This document shows, in pieces, positions 24,590 to 33,958 of a DNA stretch of 64,000 nucleotides. This DNA is from Actinobacteria bacterium OV450. Lineage in GTDB: Bacteria > Actinomycetota > Actinomycetes > Streptomycetales > Streptomycetaceae. The notes below the pieces were generated by a model. It saw only the letters and a program-made list of their open reading frames with translations. It was not told where the DNA came from and ran no database searches. How positions within the stretch are numbered: position 1 is the stretch's first letter; each line of letters starts with the position of its first letter. The position numbers and the translations under genes are program-made. The stretch is from contig LJCW01000338.1 in the NCBI GenBank assembly GCA_001298555.1, forward strand, positions 30,181-94,180. The letters are read 5' to 3'.

Positions 24590-25069
24590 TCAGGCCTGCG
24601 CCGAGCCCAACCGCCGCAACGCCCCGTCCGCCAGCCGGTACACCGACCACTCCTCCTGCGGCCGCGCGCCCAACGCCTCGTAGAACGCGATCGACGGCTC
24701 GTTCCACTTCAACACCGACCACTCCAGCCGCTCGTACCCGCGCTCCACGCAGATCCGCGCCAACTCCCCCAGCAAGGCCTTGCCGTGCCCCCCGCCCCGC
24801 ACGCCCGGCCGTACGTACAGATCCTCCAGATAGATCCCGTGGACCCCCCGCCACGTCGAGAAACTCAGGAACCACACCGCGAAGCCGACGACCTCCCCGT
24901 CCCCGTCCTCCGCGACGTGCGCGAACACCGCCGGCCGCTCCCCGAACAGCGCCTCCCGCAACTGCTCCGGCGTGGCCCGCGCCTCATGCGGCACCCTCTC
25001 GTACTCCGCCAGCTCACGGATCATCGCGTGGATGACGGACACGTCCTCGACAACAGCGCTACGGATCAT
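24590..25069 (-). CDS. GNAT acetyltransferase (diamine acetyltransferase-like)
   Basis: A 159-aa GNAT resembling spermidine/spermine or thialysine acetyltransferases: MIRSAVVEDVSVIHAMIREL, the typical FLSFSTWRGVHGIYLEDLYV, the acetyl-CoA loop RGGGHGKALL, and LEWSVLKWNEPSIAFYEALGA. TAGGCT is 6 nt before the ATG, suggesting a leaderless mRNA. The neighbouring FAD oxidoreductase is PuuB-like, so the pair may act on polyamines; this is only suggestive. Confidence 0.85.
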   Translation of the reverse strand: MIRSAVVEDVSVIHAMIRELAEYERVPHEARATPEQLREALFGERPAVFAHVAEDGDGEVVGFAVWFLSFSTWRGVHGIYLEDLYVRPGVRGGGHGKALLGELARICVERGYERLEWSVLKWNEPSIAFYEALGARPQEEWSVYRLADGALRRLGSAQA

Positions 25070-25221
25070 GCGCGCAGCCTAGAACCCCGCCACACGCCCC
25101 CACCGGCAGCCTACGGACCCCACCACCCCCGCCACATCAGCCAAAAAGCCGCCTCTCCCACCCCGAAACCCGGCACCCCGTACCTGGACACCCCTCCAGG
25201 ACCCCGTGTACCAACTCACCC

Positions 25222-26601
25222 ATGACGATCAACGGCGGCATCTCCTTCTGGTACGCGACCGACCACACCGCCGGCCGGCCACCCCGCGCCCCCCTCACCG
25301 GCCACGCCACCGCGGACGTCGTCATCGTCGGCGGCGGCTACACCGGCCTGTGGACCGCCTACTACCTCAAGACCTCCGCCCCCGACCTCCGCGTCACCGT
25401 CCTGGAGCAGAAGTTCTGCGGCTACGGAGCCTCCGGCCGCAACGGCGGCTGGCTCTACAACGGCATCGCCGGCCGCGACCGCTACGCCGGACTCCACGGC
25501 CACCAAGCCGCACTCCGCCTCCAGCGGGCCATGAACGACACCGTCACCGAAGTCATCGACACCGCCGCCAAGGAGGGCATCGACGCCGACATCCACCGCG
25601 GCGGCGTCCTCGAAGTCGCCCGCACCCCCGCCCAGCTCACCCGCCTCAAGGCCTTCCACACCGCCGAACTCGCCTTCGGTGAAACCGACCGCGAGCTCTA
25701 CGACGCCACCGACACCCGCGCCCGCATCGACGTCGCCGACGCCGTCGGCTCCACCTGGACCCCGCACGGCGCCCGCATCCACCCCCTCAAACTCGTCAAG
25801 GGCCTCGCCGCCGCGTGCGAACGCCTCGGCGTCGTCATCCACGAATCCACCCCCGTCACCGAAATCGCCCCCGGTCGCGCCCTCACGCCCTACGGCACCG
25901 TCCGCGCCCCGCACGTCCTGCGCTGCACCGAAGGCTTCACCGCGGCCCTCAAGGGCCAGAAGCGCTCCTGGCTCCCGATGAACTCGTCGATGATCGCCAC
26001 CGCCCCCCTGCCCCCCGAGGTGTGGTCCCGCCTCGGCTGGTCCGACGCCTGCACCCTCGGCGACATGGCCCACGCCTACATGTACGCCCAGCGCACCGCC
26101 GACGACCGCATCGCCATCGGCGGCCGCGGCGTCCCCTACCGCTACGGCTCCCGCACCGACACCGACGGCACCACCCAGCAGTCCACGATCGACTCCCTGA
26201 CCCGGCTCCTGACCTCCTTCTTCCCCGTCCTCACGGGAGTGGAGATCACCCACGCCTGGTCCGGCGTCCTCGGCGTCCCCCGCGACTGGTGCGCCACGGT
26301 CACCCTGGACCGCACGACGGGCCTCGGCTGGGCGGGCGGCTACGTCGGCTCCGGGGTCGCCACCGCCAACCTCGCGGCCCGCACCCTGCGCGACCTGGTC
26401 CTGGAGGACACCACGGAGCTGACCACCCTCCCCTGGGTCAACCACCGCGTCCGCCGCTGGGAGCCGGAACCCCTCCGCTGGCTCGGCGTCCAGGCCCTCT
26501 ACGCGGCGTACCGCGAGGCGGACCGCCACGAAGCGGCAACCCACACCCCGACGACAACTCCCCTGGCCCGCCTGGCCAACCGCATCTCGGGCCGCCACTG
26601 A
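25222..26601 (+). CDS. FAD-dependent amine oxidase/oxidoreductase (DAO family, PuuB-like)
   Basis: A 459-aa D-amino-acid-oxidase-fold flavoprotein. The dinucleotide-binding site is ADVVIVGGGYTGLWTAYYL (31-49), the GYGASGRNGGW motif is typical of gamma-glutamylputrescine oxidase-type enzymes, and GYVGSGVATANLAARTL is the C-terminal FAD contact. These enzymes oxidise amines with O2, giving H2O2. No helper genes adjoin it. The start ATG 25222 gives the usual short N-terminal arm. Transcription ends at a strong palindrome 9 bp downstream. Confidence 0.88.
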   Translation: MTINGGISFWYATDHTAGRPPRAPLTGHATADVVIVGGGYTGLWTAYYLKTSAPDLRVTVLEQKFCGYGASGRNGGWLYNGIAGRDRYAGLHGHQAALRLQRAMNDTVTEVIDTAAKEGIDADIHRGGVLEVARTPAQLTRLKAFHTAELAFGETDRELYDATDTRARIDVADAVGSTWTPHGARIHPLKLVKGLAAACERLGVVIHESTPVTEIAPGRALTPYGTVRAPHVLRCTEGFTAALKGQKRSWLPMNSSMIATAPLPPEVWSRLGWSDACTLGDMAHAYMYAQRTADDRIAIGGRGVPYRYGSRTDTDGTTQQSTIDSLTRLLTSFFPVLTGVEITHAWSGVLGVPRDWCATVTLDRTTGLGWAGGYVGSGVATANLAARTLRDLVLEDTTELTTLPWVNHRVRRWEPEPLRWLGVQALYAAYREADRHEAATHTPTTTPLARLANRISGRH

Positions 26602-26609
26602 CGACAAAA

Positions 26610-26643
26610 CGGAAGGCTCCGGATGATCATCCGGAGCCTTCCG
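26610..26643. terminator. 34-nt perfect palindrome, terminator of the FAD oxidoreductase gene
   Basis: CGGAAGGCTCCGGATGA and its exact complement form a 17-bp dyad with no spacer, followed by CTTCTGTATG. It lies between the oxidoreductase stop and the 3' side of the minus-strand tRNA, so it can serve both directions. Confidence 0.8.
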
Positions 26644-26689
26644 CTTCTGTATGAATTCCCTGGGTCGCTATACCTCTGACCTGGGACGG

Positions 26690-26763
26690 AGCCGCCTGTC
26701 GGAATCGAACCGACGACCTCAAGATTACAAGTCAAGCGCTCTAGCCAACTGAGCTAAGGCGGC
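26690..26763 (-). tRNA. tRNA-Thr (anticodon TGT)
   Basis: A 74-nt cloverleaf on the minus strand. The acceptor is GCCGCCT/AGGCGGC with discriminator T, the D arm GCTC/GAGC, the anticodon loop CTTGTAA with anticodon TGT, variable loop AGGTC and T arm GTCGG-TTCGATT-CCGAC. CCA is not encoded. The anticodon stem reads CTTGA/TCTTG, with U-U mismatches at 28-42 and 29-41, which is unusual. It reads ACA codons, which are rare in this genome. Confidence 0.95.
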
Positions 26764-26929
26764 ACACGCGACACTGCACAGCGCACAGAATCGCCTTCAC
26801 TTTACACAGCGAACAGACTTCCCGGCGAAGAGCTTTCCAGCCGACAGATCGCACAGAGTTCGAAGTCACGGGCTCGGGGGTGCTGACAGCAGGCGGGGCG
26901 GCGGGTAGCGTCGGGCGGAAGTCCTGCTT

Positions 26930-26945
26930 ACTGGACTAGACCTTC
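26930..26945 (+). promoter_or_regulatory. DasR-like operator (dre) upstream of msiK
   Basis: ACTGGACTAGACCTTC matches the DasR consensus closely and shares TGGACTAGACCTT with the nagKA site. It lies 48 bp before the msiK ATG. Confidence 0.7.
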
Positions 26946-26993
26946 CACTCGGATCGTCCGGCACGTTCCTGCCGGTAGAAGGGATTCATCACC

Positions 26994-28082
<1,089 letters not shown>

Positions 28083-28103
28083 CGGGTCGCGGGTCGGTGG
28101 ATG

Positions 28104-28132
28104 AGGGGCGTCCCCGTCGCGGGGGCGCCCCT
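28104..28132 (+). terminator. msiK terminator
   Basis: A 13-bp stem (28104-28116 with 28120-28132, one G-U pair), a TCG loop and the tail GTTCGTCTTT lie 21 bp after the msiK stop. Confidence 0.8.
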
Positions 28133-28263
28133 GTTCGTCTTTGGGGCAGACCGGGCCATTCGGGTCCACCCGTCAACCCATAATTCGAAAAGCCACGTCG
28201 AACCATCCCCCGACCGGGTGACTAAATGTCGCCAAATCTTCACCGAGCGCTACTCTCGCCCTC

Positions 28264-28677
28264 GTGACCCACACTGCCCGCCGTATCGGCCGTTCCCTCG
28301 CCCTGGTCCTGCCCGTCGTCCTGGTCCTGTCCGGGACCCTCGCGGTCACCATGGTCCCCTGGGCGGACAACACTCCTTCCCAGATCCTGACCGCCTCCGC
28401 CGAGGACGTGTCCGTCCCCGCGAAGCCGCGCGCCGCGCAGGACGTGCTGCGCGACAAGTTGCTGGCCGAGCTCCAGCAGGGTGAGGCGCCGGGTGATGTC
28501 CTGACGCATCTCCAGCAGGAGGTGGACCGGCGGCCGTCGTTGGCCGAGCACTGCGTGGGGATCGCGCGGGCGCTGGGACGTGCGGCGGTGGACGTGTACG
28601 GCCCGACGAAGGCGCAGTCGTATGCGCGTCCCGTGTGTGACACGGCGTACGCGACCGGTGTTGCCTCGATGGGCTGA
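28264..28677 (+). CDS. Secreted or membrane-anchored hypothetical protein
   Basis: A 137-aa protein with an N-terminal signal anchor (RSLALVLPVVLVLSGTLAV) and an extracellular helical part with two Cys (EHCVGIARALG, RPVCDTAYATGVAS). I do not recognise the family. TACTCT (28251-28256) lies 7 nt before the GTG with no Shine-Dalgarno, so the mRNA is probably leaderless. It is followed 47 bp later by the nucleotidyltransferase gene, which has its own -10 box. Confidence 0.72.
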   Translation: MTHTARRIGRSLALVLPVVLVLSGTLAVTMVPWADNTPSQILTASAEDVSVPAKPRAAQDVLRDKLLAELQQGEAPGDVLTHLQQEVDRRPSLAEHCVGIARALGRAAVDVYGPTKAQSYARPVCDTAYATGVASMG

Positions 28678-28724
28678 CGGGCGTCGTCGTCCTTCCTCGG
28701 GTCGGGGCCTCTACGCTGACGGCC

Positions 28725-29504
28725 ATGACCGATGTGCCCCCCGTATCCCTTTCTTCCGTATCCGCGGCCGCGGACCCGGCTTCGTCGACTCAGGCGCCTG
28801 TTCAGGCGGTTGTGCTGGCGGGTGGCCAGGGTTCGCGGCTGCGTCCGTATACGGATGACCGGCCGAAGCCGATGGTGGAGATCCCGGGGACGGGGGTGCC
28901 GATCATCGGGCATCAGCTGGCGTGGCTGGCGGCGGAGGGGGTGACGGATGCGGTGGTGTCGTGCGGGCACCTCGCGGAGGTGTTGCAGGAGTGGCTGGCG
29001 GGGGCGGATCTGCCGTTGCGGGTGAGCACGGTGGTGGAGGAGGAGCCGCTGGGACGGGGTGGGGGGTTGAAGTACGCGGCCCGGCACCTGCCGTATCCGG
29101 GCCGGTGGTGGTACGCGACGAACGGGGACGTCTGGACGCGGTTCTCGTTGCGGGAGATGGCGGCCTTCCATGCGGAGCGGGGCGCGGCGGCGACGCTGGC
29201 GCTGGCGCGGCCGCGGATTCCGTGGGGGGCGGTGGAGACCAATGAGTTCGGGCAGGTGCTGGATTTCATCGAGTCGCCGCCGTCGCCCTTCCTGATCAAT
29301 GCGGGCGTGTACGTCTTCGGTGCCGAATTCGCGGCGTTGCTGCCGGATGTGGGGGATCACGAGCGGACGACGTTTCCGCGGTTGGCACGGGAGCGGCGGC
29401 TGGCGGGTTTCCCGCTGCCTCAGGGGGCTTACTGGCGGGCCATCGACACGGCGAAGGACTTGGCCGCGGCGGCGCGGGAGTTGGCGGCTCAGAGCGGCGC
29501 GTGA
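28725..29504 (+). CDS. NDP-sugar pyrophosphorylase-type nucleotidyltransferase
   Basis: A 259-aa GT-A nucleotidyltransferase. The nucleotide-binding signature is VVLAGGQGSRLRPYTDDRPKPM (starting near residue 30), GRWWYATNGDVWTRF is the metal site, and INAGVYVF is the sugar-1-phosphate contact. It probably activates a sugar 1-phosphate, with mannose-1-P guanylyl- and glucose-1-P thymidylyl/uridylyltransferases as nearest types; the specificity is not readable. It has no C-terminal beta-helix, so it is the short form. TACGCT lies 7 nt before the ATG (leaderless). Confidence 0.85.
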   Translation: MTDVPPVSLSSVSAAADPASSTQAPVQAVVLAGGQGSRLRPYTDDRPKPMVEIPGTGVPIIGHQLAWLAAEGVTDAVVSCGHLAEVLQEWLAGADLPLRVSTVVEEEPLGRGGGLKYAARHLPYPGRWWYATNGDVWTRFSLREMAAFHAERGAAATLALARPRIPWGAVETNEFGQVLDFIESPPSPFLINAGVYVFGAEFAALLPDVGDHERTTFPRLARERRLAGFPLPQGAYWRAIDTAKDLAAAARELAAQSGA

Positions 29505-29552
29505 GGCCGTCCTGGGCGGGGAACTCCGGTGTGGGTGGGTCCGGCGCATGGA

Positions 29553-29591
29553 GAAGGGGCCCGGAGCGCTGGTCGCGCTCCGGGCCCCTTC
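29553..29591. terminator. Bidirectional terminator between nucleotidyltransferase and DoxX genes
   Basis: A perfect 16-bp stem (29553-29568 with 29576-29591) with a 7-nt loop in the convergent gap. Confidence 0.85.
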
Positions 29592-29608
29592 CGCGTGGTG
29601 GGGCGTGG

Positions 29609-31192
29609 TCAGCCGAGGAGGCCGCCTACGAGCCCGGGCTTCTTCGACGGGGCGTCGCCGCCGCCACTGCTGCCGGTGCCGCCCGAGCTGCCGGAGCCGG
29701 AGGCCGGCGGCTTGGGGGTGGACTGCCTGGGGGTGCTGCCCGAGCGCTGGCTGGTGCTGGTGCCGGAGCCGCGGGTGGCGGTGGGTGACTGGGAGCCGGT
29801 GCCGGCGGTTTCCTTGCTGGTGGTGCCGGTGGTGCCGCGTCCGGACTTGGCGGTGGCCGCGGAGGCGCTGGCGGTGGGTTCGGCGGGCTTGGAGGGCTGG
29901 GGGGTGCTGGACTGGCGCTGCTGGGGCTGCTGCTGCTTGGCGGGGGGCTGTGGGAGCGGGGAGCCGGGCAGGTAGTTGCTGGGGGCCTGGCCGGGTCCGG
30001 GCACGGTGACGACGGTGGTGGAGCGGACGGCGCTGCCGAGGAGGGAGCCGATGAGGAGGGTGAGTCCGCAGACGACGGTGGCCATGATGGTTCCGCGGCG
30101 CAGGACGCGTCGGCGCAGTCGCCAGACCTCGGAGCGGGGTCCGAGGGTGCGCCAGGCTTCGCCGGCGAGGCGGCCGTCGAGGGAGTAGACGGGGGCGCCG
30201 GCGATGATCAGCGGGCTCCAGGCGGCGAGGTAGATGATGTCGGGGGCGTCGTAGGCGGGGACCGTCTTCCAGCTGACGGTCATCAGCAGGGCGGCGGAGA
30301 GCAGGGCGCCGATGCAGGCGGCGAAGCGCTGCCAGAGGCCGAGGACGGTCAGTACGCCCACGATGACCTGGAGGAAGGCGACGCTGAGTCCGGCTCCGAC
30401 GGGGTGGGCGAGGGCGAAGTCGCGCAGGGGTTCGGCGAGTGCCCAGGGGTGGAGGGTGCGGAGCCAGGTGACCATGGAGCCGCGTTCGCCGCCGTCGAAG
30501 TAGACGGGGTCGCACAGTTTGCCCATGCCGGCGTAGATGCAGATGAAGCCGAGGAAGACGCGCAGCGGGAGGAGGACGACACCGAGGTTCATACGGCGGC
30601 CGGGATAGTACGAGGCCTGTCCGCGGGTGTCGTTCGGGGTGCGGCGGGTGTCGGCGGGGGGTGTGCCGTGGTGGGTGCCGGGGCCGCCGGCGTAGGGCTG
30701 GTCGTACGGGAGGCCGCGTACGGGGGCGAGGGGCCGGGTTTCGTCCGGGTCGCCGTAGGTGCGCTGGCCGATGACGGTGGGGGTGGCGAGGGTGTCTTCG
30801 GCGAGGTCGTGGGCGAGGTCGACGCGGGGGATGGTCTGGGTGGCGCCGCCGTCGCCGTCGTCGTAGCCGCCGTACCCCGTGTGGCCGCGCCCGTGTTCGC
30901 GTACGGCTTGGAGGAGTCCGCCCATGGCTGCGGTGTCGCCGGGGGCGGATTTGCCGCTCCAGACGACGGGGGCCCTGCGGCGGCCGGCGCCGGCGGCGGC
31001 GACCACGGCGCCGCCGAGGACGGGCACGCGGCCGGGGCCGTTCGCGGGCTTGGAACGCGCGCTCGGGCTCGGTGCGAGCCGCACGCGGAAGCTGGCGTGG
31101 TTGACGATGACCTGTGCGGGGTCGCACGGCACCTTGACCATGCTCAGCGCGGGCTGGTCGTCGAACCCTGACGTTCTGGTGTCCACACTCAT
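29609..31192 (-). CDS. DoxX-family membrane protein with long disordered tails
   Basis: A 527-aa protein. Residues 1-200 are a polar, Pro/Gly/Asp-rich N-terminal region. A DoxX-like four-helix core follows (LRVFLGFICIYAGMGKLCDP, then LSVAFLQVIVGVLTVLGLW, CIGALLSAALLMT, IIYLAAWSPLIIAG). A further helix (ATVVCGLTLLIGSLLGSAV) and a Ser/Gln/Thr/Gly-rich C-terminal tail of about 120 residues complete it. DoxX domains appear in thiosulfate:quinone oxidoreductase and in mycobacterial redox membrane complexes, but function here is unknown. The start is ATG 31192; a CAGTGT/ACACTG dyad lies 14 bp upstream. Confidence 0.8.
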   Translation of the reverse strand: MSVDTRTSGFDDQPALSMVKVPCDPAQVIVNHASFRVRLAPSPSARSKPANGPGRVPVLGGAVVAAAGAGRRRAPVVWSGKSAPGDTAAMGGLLQAVREHGRGHTGYGGYDDGDGGATQTIPRVDLAHDLAEDTLATPTVIGQRTYGDPDETRPLAPVRGLPYDQPYAGGPGTHHGTPPADTRRTPNDTRGQASYYPGRRMNLGVVLLPLRVFLGFICIYAGMGKLCDPVYFDGGERGSMVTWLRTLHPWALAEPLRDFALAHPVGAGLSVAFLQVIVGVLTVLGLWQRFAACIGALLSAALLMTVSWKTVPAYDAPDIIYLAAWSPLIIAGAPVYSLDGRLAGEAWRTLGPRSEVWRLRRRVLRRGTIMATVVCGLTLLIGSLLGSAVRSTTVVTVPGPGQAPSNYLPGSPLPQPPAKQQQPQQRQSSTPQPSKPAEPTASASAATAKSGRGTTGTTSKETAGTGSQSPTATRGSGTSTSQRSGSTPRQSTPKPPASGSGSSGGTGSSGGGDAPSKKPGLVGGLLG

Positions 31193-31205
31193 CTAACCGA
31201 GTGAT

Positions 31206-31222
31206 CAGTGTTTAGGACACTG
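31206..31222. promoter_or_regulatory. Small dyad CAGTGT-N5-ACACTG upstream of the DoxX gene
   Basis: Perfect 6-bp arms with a 5-nt spacer lie 14 bp before the DoxX-family start. It may be an operator or a chance dyad. Confidence 0.25.
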
Positions 31223-31262
31223 CCTTGACAGCAGGGATGTGTCCGAGACCCGTCAAGATCAA

Positions 31263-31291
31263 GCCACCCCGCCCGAAACGGGCGGGGTGGC
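31263..31291 (-). terminator. rlmB terminator
   Basis: A perfect 13-bp stem (31263-31275 with 31279-31291) with an AAA loop lies 56 bp after the rlmB stop, in the gap before the DoxX promoter. Confidence 0.85.
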
Positions 31292-31347
31292 ACGCTCACG
31301 GGTCACGGTCCGTAGGCCGTTCGGCAGAGCGCGGACCGGTGGAGGGG

Positions 31348-32319
31348 TCAGGTGCGGGGCGTCGTGGCGCGGCGGCGGGCGGCCTCGTAGAGCACGACAC
31401 CCGCGGCGACGCCGGCGTTGAGGGACTCGGCGCCACCGGGCATCGGGATGCGGACGAGGTAGTCGCAGTTCTCGCCGACGAGGCGGCCGAGGCCCTTGCC
31501 CTCGGAGCCGACGACGATGACGACCGGGCCGGCCAGCGCCTCCAGGTCCTGGACCTCGTGGGTGCCCTCGGCGGCGAGGCCGACGATGGCGATGCCGGCC
31601 TTCTTGTACTCCTGGAGGGCGCGGGTCAGGTTGGTGACGCGGGAGACCGGGGTGCGGGCGGCGGTGCCGGCCGAGGTCTTCCAGGCGCCGGCGGTCATGC
31701 CGGCGGCGCGGCGCTCGGGGATGACGACGCCGTGGCCGCCGAAGGCGGAGACGGAGCGGACGATCGCGCCGAGGTTGCGCGGGTCGGTGACGCCGTCGAG
31801 GGCGACGATGAGGGGGTCCTCGCCGTTGTCGTGGGCGGCGTCGGTGAGGTCCTCGGGGTGGGCGTACTCGTACGGCGGGACCTGGAGGACCAGGCCCTGG
31901 TGGTTGAGCCCGTTGGTCATCCGGTCGAGTTCGGGGCGCGGGGCTTCCATCAGGTTGATGTTGCCGCGCTCACCGGCGAGCTTGAGGGCGTCGCGGACGC
32001 GCTCGTCGTTGTCGATGAACTGCTGGACGTAGAGGGTGGTGGCGGGGACGCCGTCGCGCAGCGCCTCGAAGACCGGGTTGCGGCCGACGACCATCTCGCT
32101 GGTGCCCTTGGGGCCGCCGCGGCGGGGGGCCGGGCGGCGCTTGGCGGCCTGGCGGGCCATGGCGTTGGCGATGCGGTTCGCCTTGTGCTTCTTGCGGTCT
32201 TCGGCCTTGGGCGTGGGGCCCTTGCCTTCGAGGCCCTTGCGCCGCTGGCCACCGCTGCCGACCGTGGCGCCCTTCTTGTTGGACGTGCGGCGGTTCCTGC
32301 GCTGGCTGTTCCCGGCCAT
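31348..32319 (-). CDS. rlmB: 23S rRNA (guanosine-2'-O-)-methyltransferase RlmB
   Basis: A 323-aa SpoU-family (SPOUT) methyltransferase. It has a basic actinobacterial N-terminal extension (about 70 residues, many Lys/Arg), a substrate-binding domain from VVGRNPVFEALRDG, then the knotted catalytic domain with DGVTDPRNLGAIVRS (motif 1), VVIVVGSEGKGLGRL (motif 2) and IPMPGGAESLNAGVAAGVVLYE (motif 3). It methylates G2251 of 23S rRNA in E. coli. It follows cysS by 95 bp, the common actinobacterial order cysS-rlmB. The ATG 32319 is the only start that gives the family N-terminus. Confidence 0.93.
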   Translation of the reverse strand: MAGNSQRRNRRTSNKKGATVGSGGQRRKGLEGKGPTPKAEDRKKHKANRIANAMARQAAKRRPAPRRGGPKGTSEMVVGRNPVFEALRDGVPATTLYVQQFIDNDERVRDALKLAGERGNINLMEAPRPELDRMTNGLNHQGLVLQVPPYEYAHPEDLTDAAHDNGEDPLIVALDGVTDPRNLGAIVRSVSAFGGHGVVIPERRAAGMTAGAWKTSAGTAARTPVSRVTNLTRALQEYKKAGIAIVGLAAEGTHEVQDLEALAGPVVIVVGSEGKGLGRLVGENCDYLVRIPMPGGAESLNAGVAAGVVLYEAARRRATTPRT

Positions 32320-32414
32320 GACCTCTACCTGTTTTCGTTGGTGCTGCGATATGTACGTATGAAGAGTGTGCCGCCCGGAGCGCCGGGCGGCCACCAAACC
32401 CTGCCGCCTGTGGC

Positions 32415-33815
32415 TCAGCGGGGTCCGAGAGTCCAGCGGGGTCCGGCCGGGCTGTCCTCGATGACGAGGCCGGATTGCTGGAGCTGGTCGCGGATGGCGT
32501 CGGCGGTGGCCCAGTCCTTGCGGGCCCGGGCCGATTCGCGCTGGTCCAGGACGAGGCGTACGAGGGTGTCGACGGCTCCGTGGAGGTCCTCGCCGCGGTC
32601 GGTCTCCTCGGCCCAGTGCGGGTCGAGGGGGTCGAGGCCGAGGACGCCGAGCATGGCCCGTACCTCGGACAGCCGGGCGATGGCGGCGTCCTTGTCGTCG
32701 GCGGCGAGGGCGCTGTTGCCCTGGCGGACGGTGGTGTGGACGATCGCGAGGGCCTGGGGGACGCCCAGGTCGTCGTCCATGGCCTCGGCGAAGGCGGGCG
32801 GGACCTCGGGGGCCGGGTCGACGGTCTTGCCGGCCTTCTCGATGACGCGCTGGTAGAAGCCCTCGATGCGGGCGAACGCGGACTCGGCCTCGCGCAGCGA
32901 TTCCTCGCTGTACTCGATCATCGAGCGGTAGTGCGGGGTGCCGAGGTAGTAGCGCAGGACGATGGGACGCCAGGCCTTGATCATCTCGGAGACGAGCACC
33001 GAGTTGCCGAGGGACTTGGACATCTTCTCGCCGGACATGGTGACCCAGGCGTTGTGGACCCAGTACTGCGCGAAGTCGTCGCCGTAGGCCTTGGCCTGGG
33101 CGATCTCGTTCTCGTGGTGCGGGAAGATCAGGTCGAGGCCGCCGCCGTGGATGTCGAAGGCGCTGCCGAGGTACTTGTGCGCCATGGCGGAGCACTCGAG
33201 GTGCCAGCCGGGGCGGCCGCGGCCCCACGGGGTCTCCCAGTCGGGCTCGCCCGGCTTGGAGGCCTTCCACATGGCGAAGTCGCGGGGGTCGCGCTTGCCG
33301 GTGATGCCCTGCTCGGCGGGCTGGCGCAGGTCGTCGATGTCCTGGTTGGACAGCTCCAGGTAGCCGGGGAACGAGCGCACGTCGAAGTAGACGCTGCCGT
33401 CGGCCTCGTAGGCGTGGCCGCGCTCGATGAGGCCGCGCATCATCTCGATCATCTCGGGCACGTGGCCGGTGGCGCGCGGCTCGTACGTGGGCGGGAGGCA
33501 GCCCAGCGCGTCGTAGCCGTCGTTGAAGGCGCGCTCGTTGTCGTAGCCGATGGACCACCAGGGGCGGCCCTGGTCCTCGGCCTTCGCGATGATCTTGTCG
33601 TCGATGTCGGTGACGTTGCGGATGAAGGTGACGTCGAGCCCGCGGTAGGTGAACCAGCGGCGGGCGATGTCGAAGTTCAGGTACGAGCGGACGTGCCCGA
33701 TGTGCGGGGCCGCCTGGACGGTGGCGCCGCAGAGGTAGATCGAGACGCAGCCCGGGACGAGCGGGGTGAAGTCGCGGATCTGCCGGGCGCTGGTGTCGTA
33801 CAGGCGAATAGTCAC
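32415..33815 (-). CDS. cysS: Cysteinyl-tRNA synthetase
   Basis: A 466-aa class I aminoacyl-tRNA synthetase. HIGH is at residues 38-41 (PHIGHVRS), the zinc-binding Cys29 lies in SIYLCGATVQ, and EKMSKSLGN is the KMSKS loop. A C-terminal DALR-type helical domain follows. A TACCCT box (33823-33828) 7 nt before the GTG and no Shine-Dalgarno indicate a leaderless mRNA. The ispDF operon upstream is separated by two hairpins. Confidence 0.96.
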   Translation of the reverse strand: MTIRLYDTSARQIRDFTPLVPGCVSIYLCGATVQAAPHIGHVRSYLNFDIARRWFTYRGLDVTFIRNVTDIDDKIIAKAEDQGRPWWSIGYDNERAFNDGYDALGCLPPTYEPRATGHVPEMIEMMRGLIERGHAYEADGSVYFDVRSFPGYLELSNQDIDDLRQPAEQGITGKRDPRDFAMWKASKPGEPDWETPWGRGRPGWHLECSAMAHKYLGSAFDIHGGGLDLIFPHHENEIAQAKAYGDDFAQYWVHNAWVTMSGEKMSKSLGNSVLVSEMIKAWRPIVLRYYLGTPHYRSMIEYSEESLREAESAFARIEGFYQRVIEKAGKTVDPAPEVPPAFAEAMDDDLGVPQALAIVHTTVRQGNSALAADDKDAAIARLSEVRAMLGVLGLDPLDPHWAEETDRGEDLHGAVDTLVRLVLDQRESARARKDWATADAIRDQLQQSGLVIEDSPAGPRWTLGPR

Positions 33816-33845
33816 GGCATCCAGGGTAGTGGGCCGGTGGCAGTG

Positions 33846-33924
33846 CCCCGCGCCCCTTTCCGGGGCGTGGGGGCGCTTTGTTGCCGGAGCGTCGTCCTCC
33901 GGATCGGTCGGCCCGATCCGGAGG
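33846..33924. terminator. Tandem hairpins between ispF and cysS
   Basis: An 11-bp stem (33846-33856 with 33862-33872, one G-U) is followed by a perfect 12-bp stem (33896-33907 with 33913-33924). An outer pairing GTTGCC/GGCAAC encloses the second. They lie downstream of ispF on the minus strand and upstream of the cysS promoter. Confidence 0.7.
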
Positions 33925-33941
33925 GCAACGCCCGGCGGGGA

Positions 33942-33958
33942 TTACGGGACAGCCCTCA
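33942..33958 (-). repeat. Solo end of the GGGCTGTCCCGTAA palindromic repeat at the ispF stop codon
   Basis: TTACGGGACAGCCCTCA matches the terminal inverted repeat of the element at 51205-51370, and the preceding GGCGGGGA extends the match. Its last three bases (33956-33958) are the ispF stop codon on the minus strand. No second arm is present nearby. Confidence 0.75.

Noticed and set aside
33816..33955. A full palindromic element downstream of ispF
   Set aside because: Only the right-end motif is present. The hairpins here are unrelated in sequence and look like terminators.
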